Assembly: GCF_014192915.1 (NCBI RefSeq)
Contig: NZ_JACHYN010000022.1
Location: 23,017-87,016, forward strand
DNA length: 64,000 nucleotides
DNA from: Azospirillum sp. OGB3
GTDB lineage: Bacteria; Pseudomonadota; Alphaproteobacteria; Azospirillales; Azospirillaceae
Reading direction: 5' to 3'
In this document: in pieces, positions 44,126-53,091 of the stretch
Layout: every line of letters begins with the position of its first letter
Numbering within the stretch: the stretch's first letter is position 1
Notes under the pieces: model-generated
Seen by the model: only the letters and a program-made list of their open reading frames with translations
The model's database searches: none
Told to the model about the DNA's origin: nothing
Program-made: the position numbers and the translations under genes

Positions 44126-45859
44126 TCACTCGTCGGCCCCCTCGGCCCAGCGCAGCAGCAGCGCCACGGCCTCCGGCGGCTCGGGGCGGATCATCGGCAC
44201 GCGGCCCAGGATCACATGGCCCGCCCCGCCGTCCACGGTGATGATCTCACCCGCCCGGACGGTCAGGTCGCCCACGATCATCACGCCGGCCGCCGGATCG
44301 ACGCGCAGCATGCGCGCTCCGGTGACGCAGGGCAGGCCCATGGCGCGGGCGACGGTGGCGGCGTGGCTGGTCGCTCCGCCGCGGGCGGTCACCACCGCGC
44401 AGGCCACCTGCATGCCGTGCACGTCGTGGGGAGAGGTTTCCGGACGGCACAGCACCACGGCCACACCCTCCGCCGCCAGCCGGACCGCCTCGTCCGAGGT
44501 GAAGACGGCAACGCCCGTGGCCGCACCGGAAGAGGCCGGCAGTCCGCGGGCGATCACCGTGCGGGGGGCGTCCGGGTCGGGGATGGGACGCAGGCTGTCC
44601 GCCAGCGCCGGCAGGTCGGCACGCCGCACCGCCTCGGCCCGCGAGATGATGCCGGCCTGCGCCATCTCCGTGGCAATCCGCACCCCAGCCTCCGGCGTCC
44701 GCTTGCCGGCGCGCGATTGCAGAATGAACAGGCGCCCCTGCTGGACGGTGAACTCGATCTCCTGCATGTCGCCGAAATGGCGCTCCAGCCGGTCGGCGAT
44801 GCGGCCCAGCTCGGCGAAGGCCTCAGGGGCGACCGCTTCCAGCGAAGCGTCCGTCCCGGCCAGCGGCCCCGGCGTACGCAGGCCGGACACGATGTCCTCG
44901 CCCTGGGCGTCGGCCAGGAACTCGCCGCACAGCACGGCCTCGCCGGTGGAGGGATCGCGGCTGTGGGCGACGCCGGTGCCGGAGGCGTTGCCGCGGTTGC
45001 CGAACACCATCGCCTGCACGGTCGCCGCGGTGCCCCAGTCGTCGGGAATGCCGTGCACCGCCCGGAAAGCCACCGCGCGGGCGTTGCTCCAAGAGCGGAA
45101 GATGGCCGCGATGGCGGCGAAGAGCTGGGTCCGCGCGTCCTGCGGGAAGGGCTCCCCGGCCTCGCGCACGATCACCTCACGGTAGGCGGCGGCCACGGCG
45201 CGCCAATCGGCGGCGTTCAGGTCGGCGTCGCGGGTCAGCCCGCGCGTCTCCTTGTAAGCCTCCAGCGCGGCGTCGAAGACATGGGCGCCCACGCCCTGCA
45301 CCACTGTGCCGTAGGTCTGGATCAGCCGGCGGTAGCAGTCGTAAGCGAAACGGGGGTCGCCGCTGCGCGCGGCCAGCTCCTTCACCGTTGCGTCGGTCAG
45401 GCCGAGATTCAGGATCGTGTCCATCATGCCGGGCATCGACGCCCGTGCGCCCGACCGCACGGACACCAGCAACGGATTTTCCGACCCGCCGAAGCGCGCG
45501 CCCGCCACGGCTTCCAGCCGGTTCAGCGCCTCCTCCACCTGGGCGGCCAGCCCGGCGGGGAAGCCGCCCTGTCCCGCGCGGTGCCGGCGGCTGGCCTCCG
45601 CCACGATGGTGAAGCCCGGCGGCACCGGAACGCCCAGCCGCGCCATCTCGGCCAGCCCGGCGCCCTTGCCGCCCAGCTCCGCCAACATGCCGCCGTGCCC
45701 CTCCACCCCGCCGCCGCCGAAGGCGTAGACCCACCGCAGTCCTGCGGCTACCTGCCCACCGGCCGCCGGCAGCGCCGCGTGCCCGGCAACCACGGCGGCA
45801 CCGACGGCGATGGGGCCGCTGGTGTCGGTGGAGCCTTGGATGATGGACTGGTGGAGCAT
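44126..45859 (-). CDS. PPDK-like protein lacking the C-terminal PEP-binding domain
   Basis: 577 residues against about 880 in full pyruvate phosphate dikinase. The ATP-grasp domain (ELGGKGAGLAEMARLGVPVPPGFTI, LLVSVRSGARASMPGMMDTILNLGL, AMVFGNRGNASGTGVAHSRDPSTGE, EIEFTVQQGRLFILQSRAGKRT, in blocks) and the swivelling domain with catalytic His499 in GGATSHAATVAR are intact. The protein then ends (VILGRVPMIRPE, short tail) where the TIM barrel for PEP/pyruvate should begin. It could load phosphate on His but needs a partner to finish the reaction. A clean stop and terminator argue against a recent frameshift. Confidence 0.88.
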   Translation of the reverse strand: MLHQSIIQGSTDTSGPIAVGAAVVAGHAALPAAGGQVAAGLRWVYAFGGGGVEGHGGMLAELGGKGAGLAEMARLGVPVPPGFTIVAEASRRHRAGQGGFPAGLAAQVEEALNRLEAVAGARFGGSENPLLVSVRSGARASMPGMMDTILNLGLTDATVKELAARSGDPRFAYDCYRRLIQTYGTVVQGVGAHVFDAALEAYKETRGLTRDADLNAADWRAVAAAYREVIVREAGEPFPQDARTQLFAAIAAIFRSWSNARAVAFRAVHGIPDDWGTAATVQAMVFGNRGNASGTGVAHSRDPSTGEAVLCGEFLADAQGEDIVSGLRTPGPLAGTDASLEAVAPEAFAELGRIADRLERHFGDMQEIEFTVQQGRLFILQSRAGKRTPEAGVRIATEMAQAGIISRAEAVRRADLPALADSLRPIPDPDAPRTVIARGLPASSGAATGVAVFTSDEAVRLAAEGVAVVLCRPETSPHDVHGMQVACAVVTARGGATSHAATVARAMGLPCVTGARMLRVDPAAGVMIVGDLTVRAGEIITVDGGAGHVILGRVPMIRPEPPEAVALLLRWAEGADE

Positions 45860-45969
45860 GGACCTATCCTCGCGTCGGCGTGGTGTTCAGGCGCCCTATG
45901 GACATGAACGGAAAATTTCTCCGGTCAAATCGATATCTTATTTCCTCATAATGCCACTTCACGAACTGA

Positions 45970-45999
45970 GTGCAATGCACAAATAGTCGCATTTGCGAC
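45970..45999. promoter_or_regulatory. Two inverted repeats upstream of the PPDK-like gene
   Basis: GTGCA-A-TGCAC (45970-45980) and GTCGC-N4-GCGAC (45986-45999) lie side by side in AT-rich DNA 110-140 nt before the start. They could be operators; the regulator is unknown. Confidence 0.4.
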
Positions 46000-46107
46000 G
46001 ATAACGCTTCGGCGGTGAAAAAAGGCACGGGAAATTCCGCATAGCGGAATTTTAGGCGAATTGTTGCTCGGAAATTCTGGTTGGAAATGCGTGGCGGTCT
46101 CAGGCGA

Positions 46108-46860
46108 TCAGCCCAGCCGGGCCTGCTCCAGCGGGACCTGCGTCAGGGGATAGCCCAGCCCGTCCGGGATGCACAGCACCGGCCCCTCTGGGGTGTCGGC
46201 GGGACGGGGCACAATGGGCGTCAGGGGATGGAAGCGCGCGGCCTCCTCCATCGCGTGGCGGACCGTGCGGCAGCCGGCCAGACGCAGCAGGGTCATGCGG
46301 GTGGCGAAGACCAGCGACAGCCGCTCCGCCGCCGCCTCGTCCAGAATGGCCCGCGGCGTGCCCCAGAATCCGGCGACCGCCTCCACCCCGTCGACCACGG
46401 CGATCTGGCGCGGCGGCGCCTTGGCGAGGAAGAACAGCGTGTCGTAGCGCCGCCACACGCTCTCCGGCGTGACCCAGCGGGCGAAGGGCACCAACGCCGC
46501 CACGTCCGGCTCCAGCCCCGCCGCCAGAAGCCGGTCCAGGAAGGTCCCGCCCGACGCGCTGCGCAGCCTGTCGAGAAGGGCGGCGTCCACCGGGCCGCCG
46601 GTCATCAGCAGCCCGCACTCCTCGAACGCCTCGCGGATCGCCGCCATCCGCTGCGGCATATCGTCGGTCAGCGGCAGGGACAGTTCCCGCCAGGGCAACT
46701 CGCTGTCCTCCGCGTCCAGCCGTCCGCCGGGAAACACCGTGGCGCCGGGTGCGAAGCGAAGGTCGCGGTGGCGCTGGATCATGAAGACCTCCAGCCCGTC
46801 CACGCTGTCGCGCAGAAGGATCAGGCCGGCGGCGGATAGCGGCTCGACAGGCGTGTTCAT
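46108..46860 (-). CDS. Nudix hydrolase (NUDT19/CoA-type)
   Basis: A 250-residue Nudix protein. The Nudix box is split: GGRLDAED at 45-52 and REAFEECGLL at 76-85 with about 25 residues between, the layout of the NUDT19/RP2p-like branch, which act on CoA and other nucleotide conjugates. SLVFATRMTLLRLAGC and the C-terminal PRPADTPEGP are further features of this branch. The substrate here is not proven. The ATG at 46860 lies at an A/C-rich site without a strong Shine-Dalgarno. Confidence 0.88.
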   Translation of the reverse strand: MNTPVEPLSAAGLILLRDSVDGLEVFMIQRHRDLRFAPGATVFPGGRLDAEDSELPWRELSLPLTDDMPQRMAAIREAFEECGLLMTGGPVDAALLDRLRSASGGTFLDRLLAAGLEPDVAALVPFARWVTPESVWRRYDTLFFLAKAPPRQIAVVDGVEAVAGFWGTPRAILDEAAAERLSLVFATRMTLLRLAGCRTVRHAMEEAARFHPLTPIVPRPADTPEGPVLCIPDGLGYPLTQVPLEQARLG

Positions 46861-47052
46861 GGCATCGTCCTGGCTGATCGCGGGCGTCCAGTGTCCGCCC
46901 AGGGGTCACCCCGGTCAAACCAACCGTGTGACTTCCCGCTATGTGGAAAAGCCATAGCGGCGGTTTGACCCCCACCCCACCCCGGTCGCAGCATCGCCCC
47001 AGCACCACACAGTCACCGCTTAAAGTCATCGCCCTCTCAGGAGGCCCGCGCC

Positions 47053-48516
47053 ATGCAGCGCAACCGCAGCACCAAGATCGTCGCCACTCTGGGGCCGGCC
47101 AGCTCGACCTACAGCCAGATTTTTGCCCTCGCCGAGGCCGGCGTGGATGTCTTCCGCCTGAACGCCAGCCACGGCACGCAGCGCGACCACGCCGAACGCT
47201 ACCGCCAGATCCGCGCGGTCGAGGAGACGGTCGGGCGCCCCATCGGCGTGCTTCTCGATCTTCAGGGGCCGAAGCTGCGCGTCGGCACCTTCAAGGAGGT
47301 GGCGGTGATCCTGGCCGGCGGCGACCGCTTCCGCCTCGACCTCGACCCCACCCCCGGCGACCGCAGCCGCGTCTGCGTCCCGCATCCGGAGATCTTCGCC
47401 AGCCTGGAACCGGGCCACGAGCTTCTGCTGAACGACGGGCGGATGCGCCTGCGCGTGCTGAGCTGCGGGCCGGACCACGCCGAGACCGAGGTCATGGTCG
47501 GCGGCACCCTGTCCGACCGCAAGGGCATGAACGTCCCCGGCACCACGCTGGCGCTCAGCGCCCTGTCGGAGAAGGACCGCAGCGACCTGCAGTTCGGCCT
47601 GACGCTGGGCGTCGACTGGATCGGTCTCAGCTTCGTGCAGCGGCCCGAGGACATCCTGGAGGCGCGCGCCCTGATCGGCGACCGCGCCCACATCATGACC
47701 AAGGTGGAGAAGCCCGCAGCCCTGCCCCGGCTGGAGGAAATCATCGCCCTGTCGGACGCCGTGATGGTGGCCCGCGGCGACCTCGGCGTGGAGCTGCCGC
47801 CGGAGGACGTGCCCGGCCTGCAGAAGCGGATGATTCGCCTGAGCCGCGCCGCCGGCAAACCGGTGATCGTCGCCACACAGATGCTGGAATCGATGATCAC
47901 CGAGCCGACGCCGACGCGCGCCGAGGCGTCGGACGTGGCGACCGCCGTCTATGACGGGTCGGACGCCGTGATGCTGTCGGCGGAATCCGCGTCGGGCAAG
48001 CACCCGGTGGAGGCCGTGGCGATGATGGACCGCATCATCCGCCGGGTGGAGCGCGATCCCCTCTACCGCCGCATCATGGACTCCGAACATCCGAGCCCGG
48101 AGGCGACCACCCCGGACGCCCTGTCCGCCGCGGCGCGCCAGATCGCCGAAACCATCTCGGCCGCCGGCATCGCCACCTTCACCAGCACCGGCTCCACCGC
48201 GCGGCGCGCCTCGCGCGAGCGGCCGACCGTGCCGATCCTCGGCCTCAGCGCCGAACGCGGCACCGCCCGCCTGCTGTCGCTGGCCTGGGGCGTCCATCCG
48301 GTGTGGACCGCCGACGTGGCGAATTTCGCAGAGATGGTCGAGCGCGCCAGCCTCGTCGCCGCCCAGGAGGGCATCGGCGCTCCCGGCCAGTCGCTGATCG
48401 TGACGGCGGGCGTCCCCTTCGGAACGCCCGGCACCACCAACAGCCTGCGCGTGGTCACGATCACCGCGAACGGTCTAAACAGCGTGACGACCGCGAAGCT
48501 CCACGAGCCGGTCTGA
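47053..48516 (+). CDS. pyk: Pyruvate kinase
   Basis: A 487-residue pyruvate kinase converting PEP and ADP to pyruvate and ATP. KIVATLGPASSTYSQIFALAEAGVDVFRLNASHG (in blocks), the signature VDWIGLSFVQRPEDI, MTKVEKPAALPRLEEI, MVARGDLGVELPPEDVPGLQKRMI and ATQMLESMITEPTPTRAEASDVATAVYDGSDAVMLSAESA are complete. The C-terminal allosteric domain is shorter and variable. ATG at 47053 follows AGGAGGCCC. It is close to the PPDK-like gene, the reverse activity in full-length form. Confidence 0.96.
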   Translation: MQRNRSTKIVATLGPASSTYSQIFALAEAGVDVFRLNASHGTQRDHAERYRQIRAVEETVGRPIGVLLDLQGPKLRVGTFKEVAVILAGGDRFRLDLDPTPGDRSRVCVPHPEIFASLEPGHELLLNDGRMRLRVLSCGPDHAETEVMVGGTLSDRKGMNVPGTTLALSALSEKDRSDLQFGLTLGVDWIGLSFVQRPEDILEARALIGDRAHIMTKVEKPAALPRLEEIIALSDAVMVARGDLGVELPPEDVPGLQKRMIRLSRAAGKPVIVATQMLESMITEPTPTRAEASDVATAVYDGSDAVMLSAESASGKHPVEAVAMMDRIIRRVERDPLYRRIMDSEHPSPEATTPDALSAAARQIAETISAAGIATFTSTGSTARRASRERPTVPILGLSAERGTARLLSLAWGVHPVWTADVANFAEMVERASLVAAQEGIGAPGQSLIVTAGVPFGTPGTTNSLRVVTITANGLNSVTTAKLHEPV

Positions 48517-48560
48517 CGCCCATGTCCGTGCCCTTCCCCCTCAGCGGGGGCGGGGCACCC

Positions 48561-49250
48561 TCACTCCAGGAAGTCGCAATGCTTCTCAACGTGCGCCGCC
48601 AGACCCAGCGTGTGGTCGCGGATCAGGTGTTCGGCCTGGTCGACGTCGCGGCGTTCCAGGGCCTTGATGATTTCCTTGTGGTCGTTGATCGACCGCTCCG
48701 CCCGGTTGTCCTGACCGATGGTCAGCTTGCGGATCGCGCGGATGTGGATGAACAGGTTGTCGGTCATCTCCTGAATCAGCTTGGACCCGCTGAGCCGGAT
48801 GATGCTCTTGTGGAAGGCGATGTTGGCGTCGGAGTATTCGTTGACATGCTCCTTGGGGTTCCGCATCTCGAAGTTGCGGAACAGGTCCCAGAGGGTGCGG
48901 ATGTCCTCGTCGGTCGCCTGCGTCGCGACCATCCGACCGGCCATGCTCTCCAGCGCCGCCCAGACCTGGATCATCTCGACGATCTCGGCCTTGGTCTTGC
49001 GGATGACGAAGATGCCCCGGCGGGGCTGGAGGCGGATGAACCCCTCCTGCTCCAGCAGGGTCAGCGCCTCGCGGATCGGCGTCCGGCTGACGCCCAGCAG
49101 CTCGCTGAGCTGCCGCTCCTCAAGCCGGATCTCGTCGTTATGGTCGTAGATGTCCATTTGCGAGATGGCTTGCTTCAACGCATGATACGCTTGAGCGCGG
49201 AAGGTCGATCCGGTGTCGAGCGGCTGGACGTTGATCGGCGGAGGGTTCAT
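48561..49250 (-). CDS. GntR-family (FCD) transcriptional regulator
   Basis: A 229-residue FadR-type regulator: winged HTH at the N terminus (RAQAYHALKQAISQMDIY, then RLEERQLSELLGVSRTPIREALTLLEQEGFIRLQPRRGIFVI, in blocks) and an all-helical FCD domain with metal-binding candidates Asp and His in EYSDANIAFHKSIIRLSG, NDHKEIIKAL and LIRDHTLGLAAHV. FCD proteins bind small carboxylic acids. ATG at 49250 or GTG at 49259 is the start. A half-conserved dyad (TGGTATCTTA) lies 90 nt upstream, pointing to autoregulation and to the window's dyad set as its regulon. Confidence 0.93.
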   Translation of the reverse strand: MNPPPINVQPLDTGSTFRAQAYHALKQAISQMDIYDHNDEIRLEERQLSELLGVSRTPIREALTLLEQEGFIRLQPRRGIFVIRKTKAEIVEMIQVWAALESMAGRMVATQATDEDIRTLWDLFRNFEMRNPKEHVNEYSDANIAFHKSIIRLSGSKLIQEMTDNLFIHIRAIRKLTIGQDNRAERSINDHKEIIKALERRDVDQAEHLIRDHTLGLAAHVEKHCDFLE

Positions 49251-49341
49251 GGTCGGCACCGTTCCTCAATGCTGGCCGTCCGGAAACACCCCACTGTGCG
49301 CCGGCCCGGTCGTGCGAAAGGCATCGCATCGTTTTCGTATA

Positions 49342-49351
49342 TAAGATACCA
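49342..49351. promoter_or_regulatory. GntR-type half-dyad upstream of the GntR gene
   Basis: Minus strand GCATCTGGTATCTTATAT. The left half and its flank are identical to the site at 43427; the right half is degenerate. Confidence 0.42.
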
Positions 49352-49420
49352 GATGCATATTTCGGACTAAAATGTCCAGGACCACGATAAGGAAAGGGTG
49401 GTTCCGCCCGACCCCGGTCC

Positions 49421-50044
49421 TTACGGTTGTCCGCCTTTCAAGGCCTTGAGCAGACCGGACAGGCTGTCCGGCGCCTGCATCACCGCCCCCATGACCGCCG
49501 CTCCGGCGGCTCCCGCGGCCAGACACTCTCCGATATTGCCCGACTCCACGCCGCCGAGCGCAATGATGGGCAGCGGACTCTCCGCGGCCAAGCGCCTCAG
49601 CCCTTCAATCCCGATCGGTGGGCCGTAGCCCGGCTTGCTGGGCGACGGGAAGACGGGCGACAGCGTGACGTAGTCCGCCCCGCCCGCCGCCGCCCGGCGA
49701 ATCCCCTCCGCATCGTGGGCGGACAGCCCGACCAGGGCGCCGGGGCCGAGCCGCCGCCGCGCCGCCACGACGTCGGCGCCTTCCGGCAGATGCACCCCGT
49801 CCGTCCCAGCGGCCAGAGCCAGATCCGGATCGCCGTGCAGCGTGACCAGCGCCCCCCAGGGCCGCGCCCGCTCCACCAGCGCGTGCGCCAGGGCGATCTG
49901 CCGGGAGTCGTCGAGATCCTTCTCGCGCAGCGACAGCCAGCGCAAGCCCCCGGCGAACAGGCGCGCCGCCAGCTCCGGCAGGGGCTGCGCCGCCTGCCGC
50001 CGGTCCGTGATCGCCAGGAGGCGGGGACTCGGGATCGCCATCAT
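49421..50044 (-). CDS. thiE: Thiamine phosphate synthase (ThiE/TenI family)
   Basis: About 207 residues. LLAITDRRQ, WLSLREKDLDDSRQI, GTDGVHLPEGADV, LVGLSAHDAEGIRRAAAGGADYVTLSPVFPSPSKPGYGPPIG (in blocks) and ALGGVESGNIGECLAAGA are the conserved barrel strands and phosphate sites. It couples the pyrimidine and thiazole halves of thiamine; the TenI branch, which aromatises the thiazole, is the alternative. The start is ATG 50044 or 50041. It is divergent from gcl, whose product needs thiamine diphosphate. Confidence 0.88.
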   Translation of the reverse strand: MMAIPSPRLLAITDRRQAAQPLPELAARLFAGGLRWLSLREKDLDDSRQIALAHALVERARPWGALVTLHGDPDLALAAGTDGVHLPEGADVVAARRRLGPGALVGLSAHDAEGIRRAAAGGADYVTLSPVFPSPSKPGYGPPIGIEGLRRLAAESPLPIIALGGVESGNIGECLAAGAAGAAVMGAVMQAPDSLSGLLKALKGGQP

Positions 50045-50239
50045 CCGGTCACGATGACAGCGCCATCGGGACTGTGCAAGTGCAGCATAATTGTCCGAAG
50101 CACCGTGAAGGACTGCCCCGTTCGGTGTGATTTCCATCACGCGGAAAGGATTCGCCAACACTTTGCCAATAGCCGCCCCGCTGATGAAAGCTCAATCCAA
50201 CGCAACAGCGACCCGTTACGCGAGGGAGGAGACCAAGCC

Positions 50240-52009
50240 ATGGCTAGGATGATGGCGATTGAAGCGGCGGTGCATGTCCTGGAAAAGGAAGGCGTGTCCG
50301 TTTGCTTTGGCGTCCCCGGAGCGGCCATCAATCCGTTCTACGCGGCGCTGCAACGCAACGGCCGCATCGGCCACGTTCTCGCACGCCATGTCGAGGGCGC
50401 GTCGCATATGGCCGAAGGCTACACGCGCGCCAAGGCCGGCAACATCGGCGTGTGCATCGGCACCTCCGGCCCCGCCGGCACCGACATGATCACGGGCCTC
50501 TACTCGGCGTCCGCCGACTCCATTCCGATCCTGTGCATCACCGGCCAGGCGCCGCGCGCCCGCCTGCACAAGGAGGATTTCCAGGCCGTGGACATCCCGT
50601 CCATCGCCAAGCCGGTCGCCAAGTGGGCAGTCACCGTGCTGGAGCCGGGGCAGGTCCCCTACGCCTTCCAGCAGGCCTTCCACCTGATGCGCTCCGGCCG
50701 GCCCGGCCCGGTGCTGCTCGACCTGCCGATCGACGTGCAGATGGCCGAGATCGAGTTCGATCCCGACGCCTACGAGCCGCTGCCCACCTACAAGCCGGCG
50801 GCGACCCGCGCCCAGGTGGAGAAGGCGCTGGCCATGCTGAACGCGGCGGAGCGTCCGCTGCTGGTGGCCGGCGGCGGCATCATCAACGCCGACGCCAGCG
50901 ACCGTCTGGTCGAGTTCGCCGAGGTCGCCGGCCTGCCGGTCATCCCGACCCTGATGGCCTGGGGCGCCATTCCGGACGACCATCCGCTGATGGCCGGCAT
51001 GGTCGGCCTGCAAACCGCCCACCGCTACGGCAACGCCGCCATGCTGGCGTCGGACTTCGTGCTGGGCATCGGCAACCGCTGGGCCAACCGCCACACCGGC
51101 TCGGTCGACGTCTACACCAAGGGCCGCAAGTTCGTGCATGTGGACATCGAGCCGACCCAGATCGGCCGCGTCTTCGCACCGGACCTGGGCATCGTGTCCG
51201 ACGCCGGGGCCGCGCTCGACCTCTTCATCGAGGTGGCGAAGGAGTGGAAGGCCGCCGGCAAGCTGCGCGACTGGTCGGAGTGGGTGAAGACCTGCCAGGT
51301 CCGCAAGCGCTCCATGCTGCGCCGGTCCGACTTCGCCAACGTGCCGATCAAGCCGCAGCGCGTCTATCAGGAAATGAACAGCGCCTTCGGCGAGGACGTC
51401 TGCTACGTCTCGACCATCGGCCTGTCGCAGATCGCCGGCGCGCAGTTCCTGCACGTCTACAAGCCGCGCCATTGGATCAATTGCGGTCAGGCCGGTCCGC
51501 TCGGCTGGACCCTGCCGGCGGCGCTCGGTGTCCGGGTGGCCGATCCGAAGCGCAAGATTGTCGCGCTGTCCGGCGACTACGACTTCCAGTTCCTGATCGA
51601 GGAGCTGGCGGTGGGCGCGCAGTTCAAGCTGCCCTACATCCACGTCCTGGTGAACAACAGCTATCTCGGGCTGATCCGGCAGGCGCAGCGCGCCTTCCAG
51701 ATGGACTTCCAGGTCCAGCTCTCCTTCGAGAACATCAACGCCCCGGAGATCGGCGTCTACGGCGTTGACCACGTCGCGGTGGCCGAAGGCCTCGGCTGCA
51801 AGGCCATCCGCGTCACCGACCCGGACAACCTGCAATCCGCCTTCGCCCAAGCGCAGCAGTGGATGGACGAGTTCCAGGTCCCGGTGGTCGTCGAGGTCAT
51901 CCTGGAGCGCGTCACCAACATCGCCATGGGCACGGAGATCAACAACATCACCGAGTTCGAGGACGTGTTGGACGTGCCCGCGGACGAGCCGGAGCTGGTG
52001 CGGATCTGA
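50240..52009 (+). CDS. gcl: Glyoxylate carboligase
   Basis: A 589-residue TPP enzyme that joins two glyoxylates into tartronate semialdehyde with loss of CO2. It matches Gcl rather than other acetolactate-synthase relatives: VPGAAINPFYAAL, then ARHVEGASHMAEGY with Val51 in place of the usual catalytic Glu, the Gcl hallmark. The TPP-binding region GDYDFQFLIEELAVGAQFKLPYIHVLVNNSYLGL (in blocks) is intact. ATG at 50240 follows GGGAGGAGACC. It heads the gcl-hyi-glxR-ttuD run. Confidence 0.97.
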   Translation: MARMMAIEAAVHVLEKEGVSVCFGVPGAAINPFYAALQRNGRIGHVLARHVEGASHMAEGYTRAKAGNIGVCIGTSGPAGTDMITGLYSASADSIPILCITGQAPRARLHKEDFQAVDIPSIAKPVAKWAVTVLEPGQVPYAFQQAFHLMRSGRPGPVLLDLPIDVQMAEIEFDPDAYEPLPTYKPAATRAQVEKALAMLNAAERPLLVAGGGIINADASDRLVEFAEVAGLPVIPTLMAWGAIPDDHPLMAGMVGLQTAHRYGNAAMLASDFVLGIGNRWANRHTGSVDVYTKGRKFVHVDIEPTQIGRVFAPDLGIVSDAGAALDLFIEVAKEWKAAGKLRDWSEWVKTCQVRKRSMLRRSDFANVPIKPQRVYQEMNSAFGEDVCYVSTIGLSQIAGAQFLHVYKPRHWINCGQAGPLGWTLPAALGVRVADPKRKIVALSGDYDFQFLIEELAVGAQFKLPYIHVLVNNSYLGLIRQAQRAFQMDFQVQLSFENINAPEIGVYGVDHVAVAEGLGCKAIRVTDPDNLQSAFAQAQQWMDEFQVPVVVEVILERVTNIAMGTEINNITEFEDVLDVPADEPELVRI

Positions 52010-52055
52010 TCGGCGCACCGCGAGCCCCCACCCTCCCCACTTCGTGGGTCCCCTC

Positions 52056-52112
52056 CCTCCCCCGCTTCGCAGGGGAGGGACTCACATCCCCTCCCCTGCG
52101 AAGCGGGGGAGG
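52056..52112. repeat. Long perfect inverted repeat between gcl and hyi
   Basis: Two perfect 24-nt arms (52056-52079 and 52089-52112; core CCCCCGCTTCGCAGGGG) around a 9-nt loop. It belongs to the same dispersed family as the repeat at 25141. A transcript would form a very stable hairpin inside the operon. Confidence 0.85.
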
Positions 52113-52253
52113 GTCAGGGAGGGGGCAAGCGGCTCCGCCAGATCCACAGTTCCGCAGGGTGAAAAAAGGCGGCCGTTGCGTTGACGCCTCCGCCATCACC
52201 CTCCGATCCTGAGCCAAACGGCCAAGCCCGAAACGAACATCCGGGAGAGAGAC

Positions 52254-53051
52254 ATGCCCAAGTTCGCCGCCAACCTGACGATGCTCTACAACGAGCTGCC
52301 CTTCCTCGACCGCTTCGCCGCGGCGGCGAAGGACGGCTTCACCGGCGTCGAGTATCTGTTCCCCTACGCCTTCGAGAAGGACGCGCTGGTCGAGAGGCTG
52401 GCCGCCAACCGGCTGACCCAGGTCCTGCACAACCTGCCGGCGGGCGACTGGGACGCGGGTGAGCGCGGCATCGCCGTCCTGCCGGACCGCGTCGGCGAGT
52501 TCCAGGACGGGGTGGGCCGTGCCATCGAATACGCCACGGCGCTGGGCTGCAAGCAGATCAACTGCCTCGCCGGCAAGGCCCCGGCGGGCGTGGCGGCGGA
52601 CGCGCTGGAGCGCACCTTCGTCGACAACCTGTCCTTCGCCGCCAAGGCGCTGAAGCAGGCCGGCATCCGCTTCCTGATCGAGCCGATCAACACCCGCGAC
52701 ATTCCGGGTTTCCATCTGACCAGCACGGCGCAGGCGGAACGGCTTCTGGAGGCCGTCGGCTCCGACAACCTCTTCATCCAGTACGACGTCTATCACATGC
52801 AGATCATGGAGGGCGATCTCGTCCCGACCATGCAGCGCCTGCTGCCGAAGATCGCGCATGTCCAGATCGCCGACAACCCGGGCCGCAACGAGCCCGGCAC
52901 CGGCGAGATCAACTACCCCTTCGTCTTCGCGGCGCTCGACCGGATCGGTTACGACGGCTGGGTCGGCTGCGAGTACAAGCCGGCCAAGGGGACCAGCGAA
53001 GGGCTGGGCTGGATGCGCGCCGCCACCCCCGGCGAGACCGTCGCCGCCTGA
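52254..53051 (+). CDS. hyi: Hydroxypyruvate isomerase
   Basis: A 265-residue AP-endonuclease-fold sugar isomerase that interconverts hydroxypyruvate and tartronate semialdehyde. KFAANLTMLYNELPFLDRFAAAAKDGFTGVEYLFPY (in blocks), FLIEPINTRDIPGFHLT and IQYDVYHMQIMEGDLV carry the metal ligands Glu, Asp and His; AHVQIADNPGRNEPGTGEINYPFVF is the Hyi signature. ATG at 52254 follows GGGAGAGAGAC. Confidence 0.96.
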   Translation: MPKFAANLTMLYNELPFLDRFAAAAKDGFTGVEYLFPYAFEKDALVERLAANRLTQVLHNLPAGDWDAGERGIAVLPDRVGEFQDGVGRAIEYATALGCKQINCLAGKAPAGVAADALERTFVDNLSFAAKALKQAGIRFLIEPINTRDIPGFHLTSTAQAERLLEAVGSDNLFIQYDVYHMQIMEGDLVPTMQRLLPKIAHVQIADNPGRNEPGTGEINYPFVFAALDRIGYDGWVGCEYKPAKGTSEGLGWMRAATPGETVAA

Positions 53052-53091
53052 TCTGCAAACGCCCGAACACTGAAGAATCGAGGACACAGCC

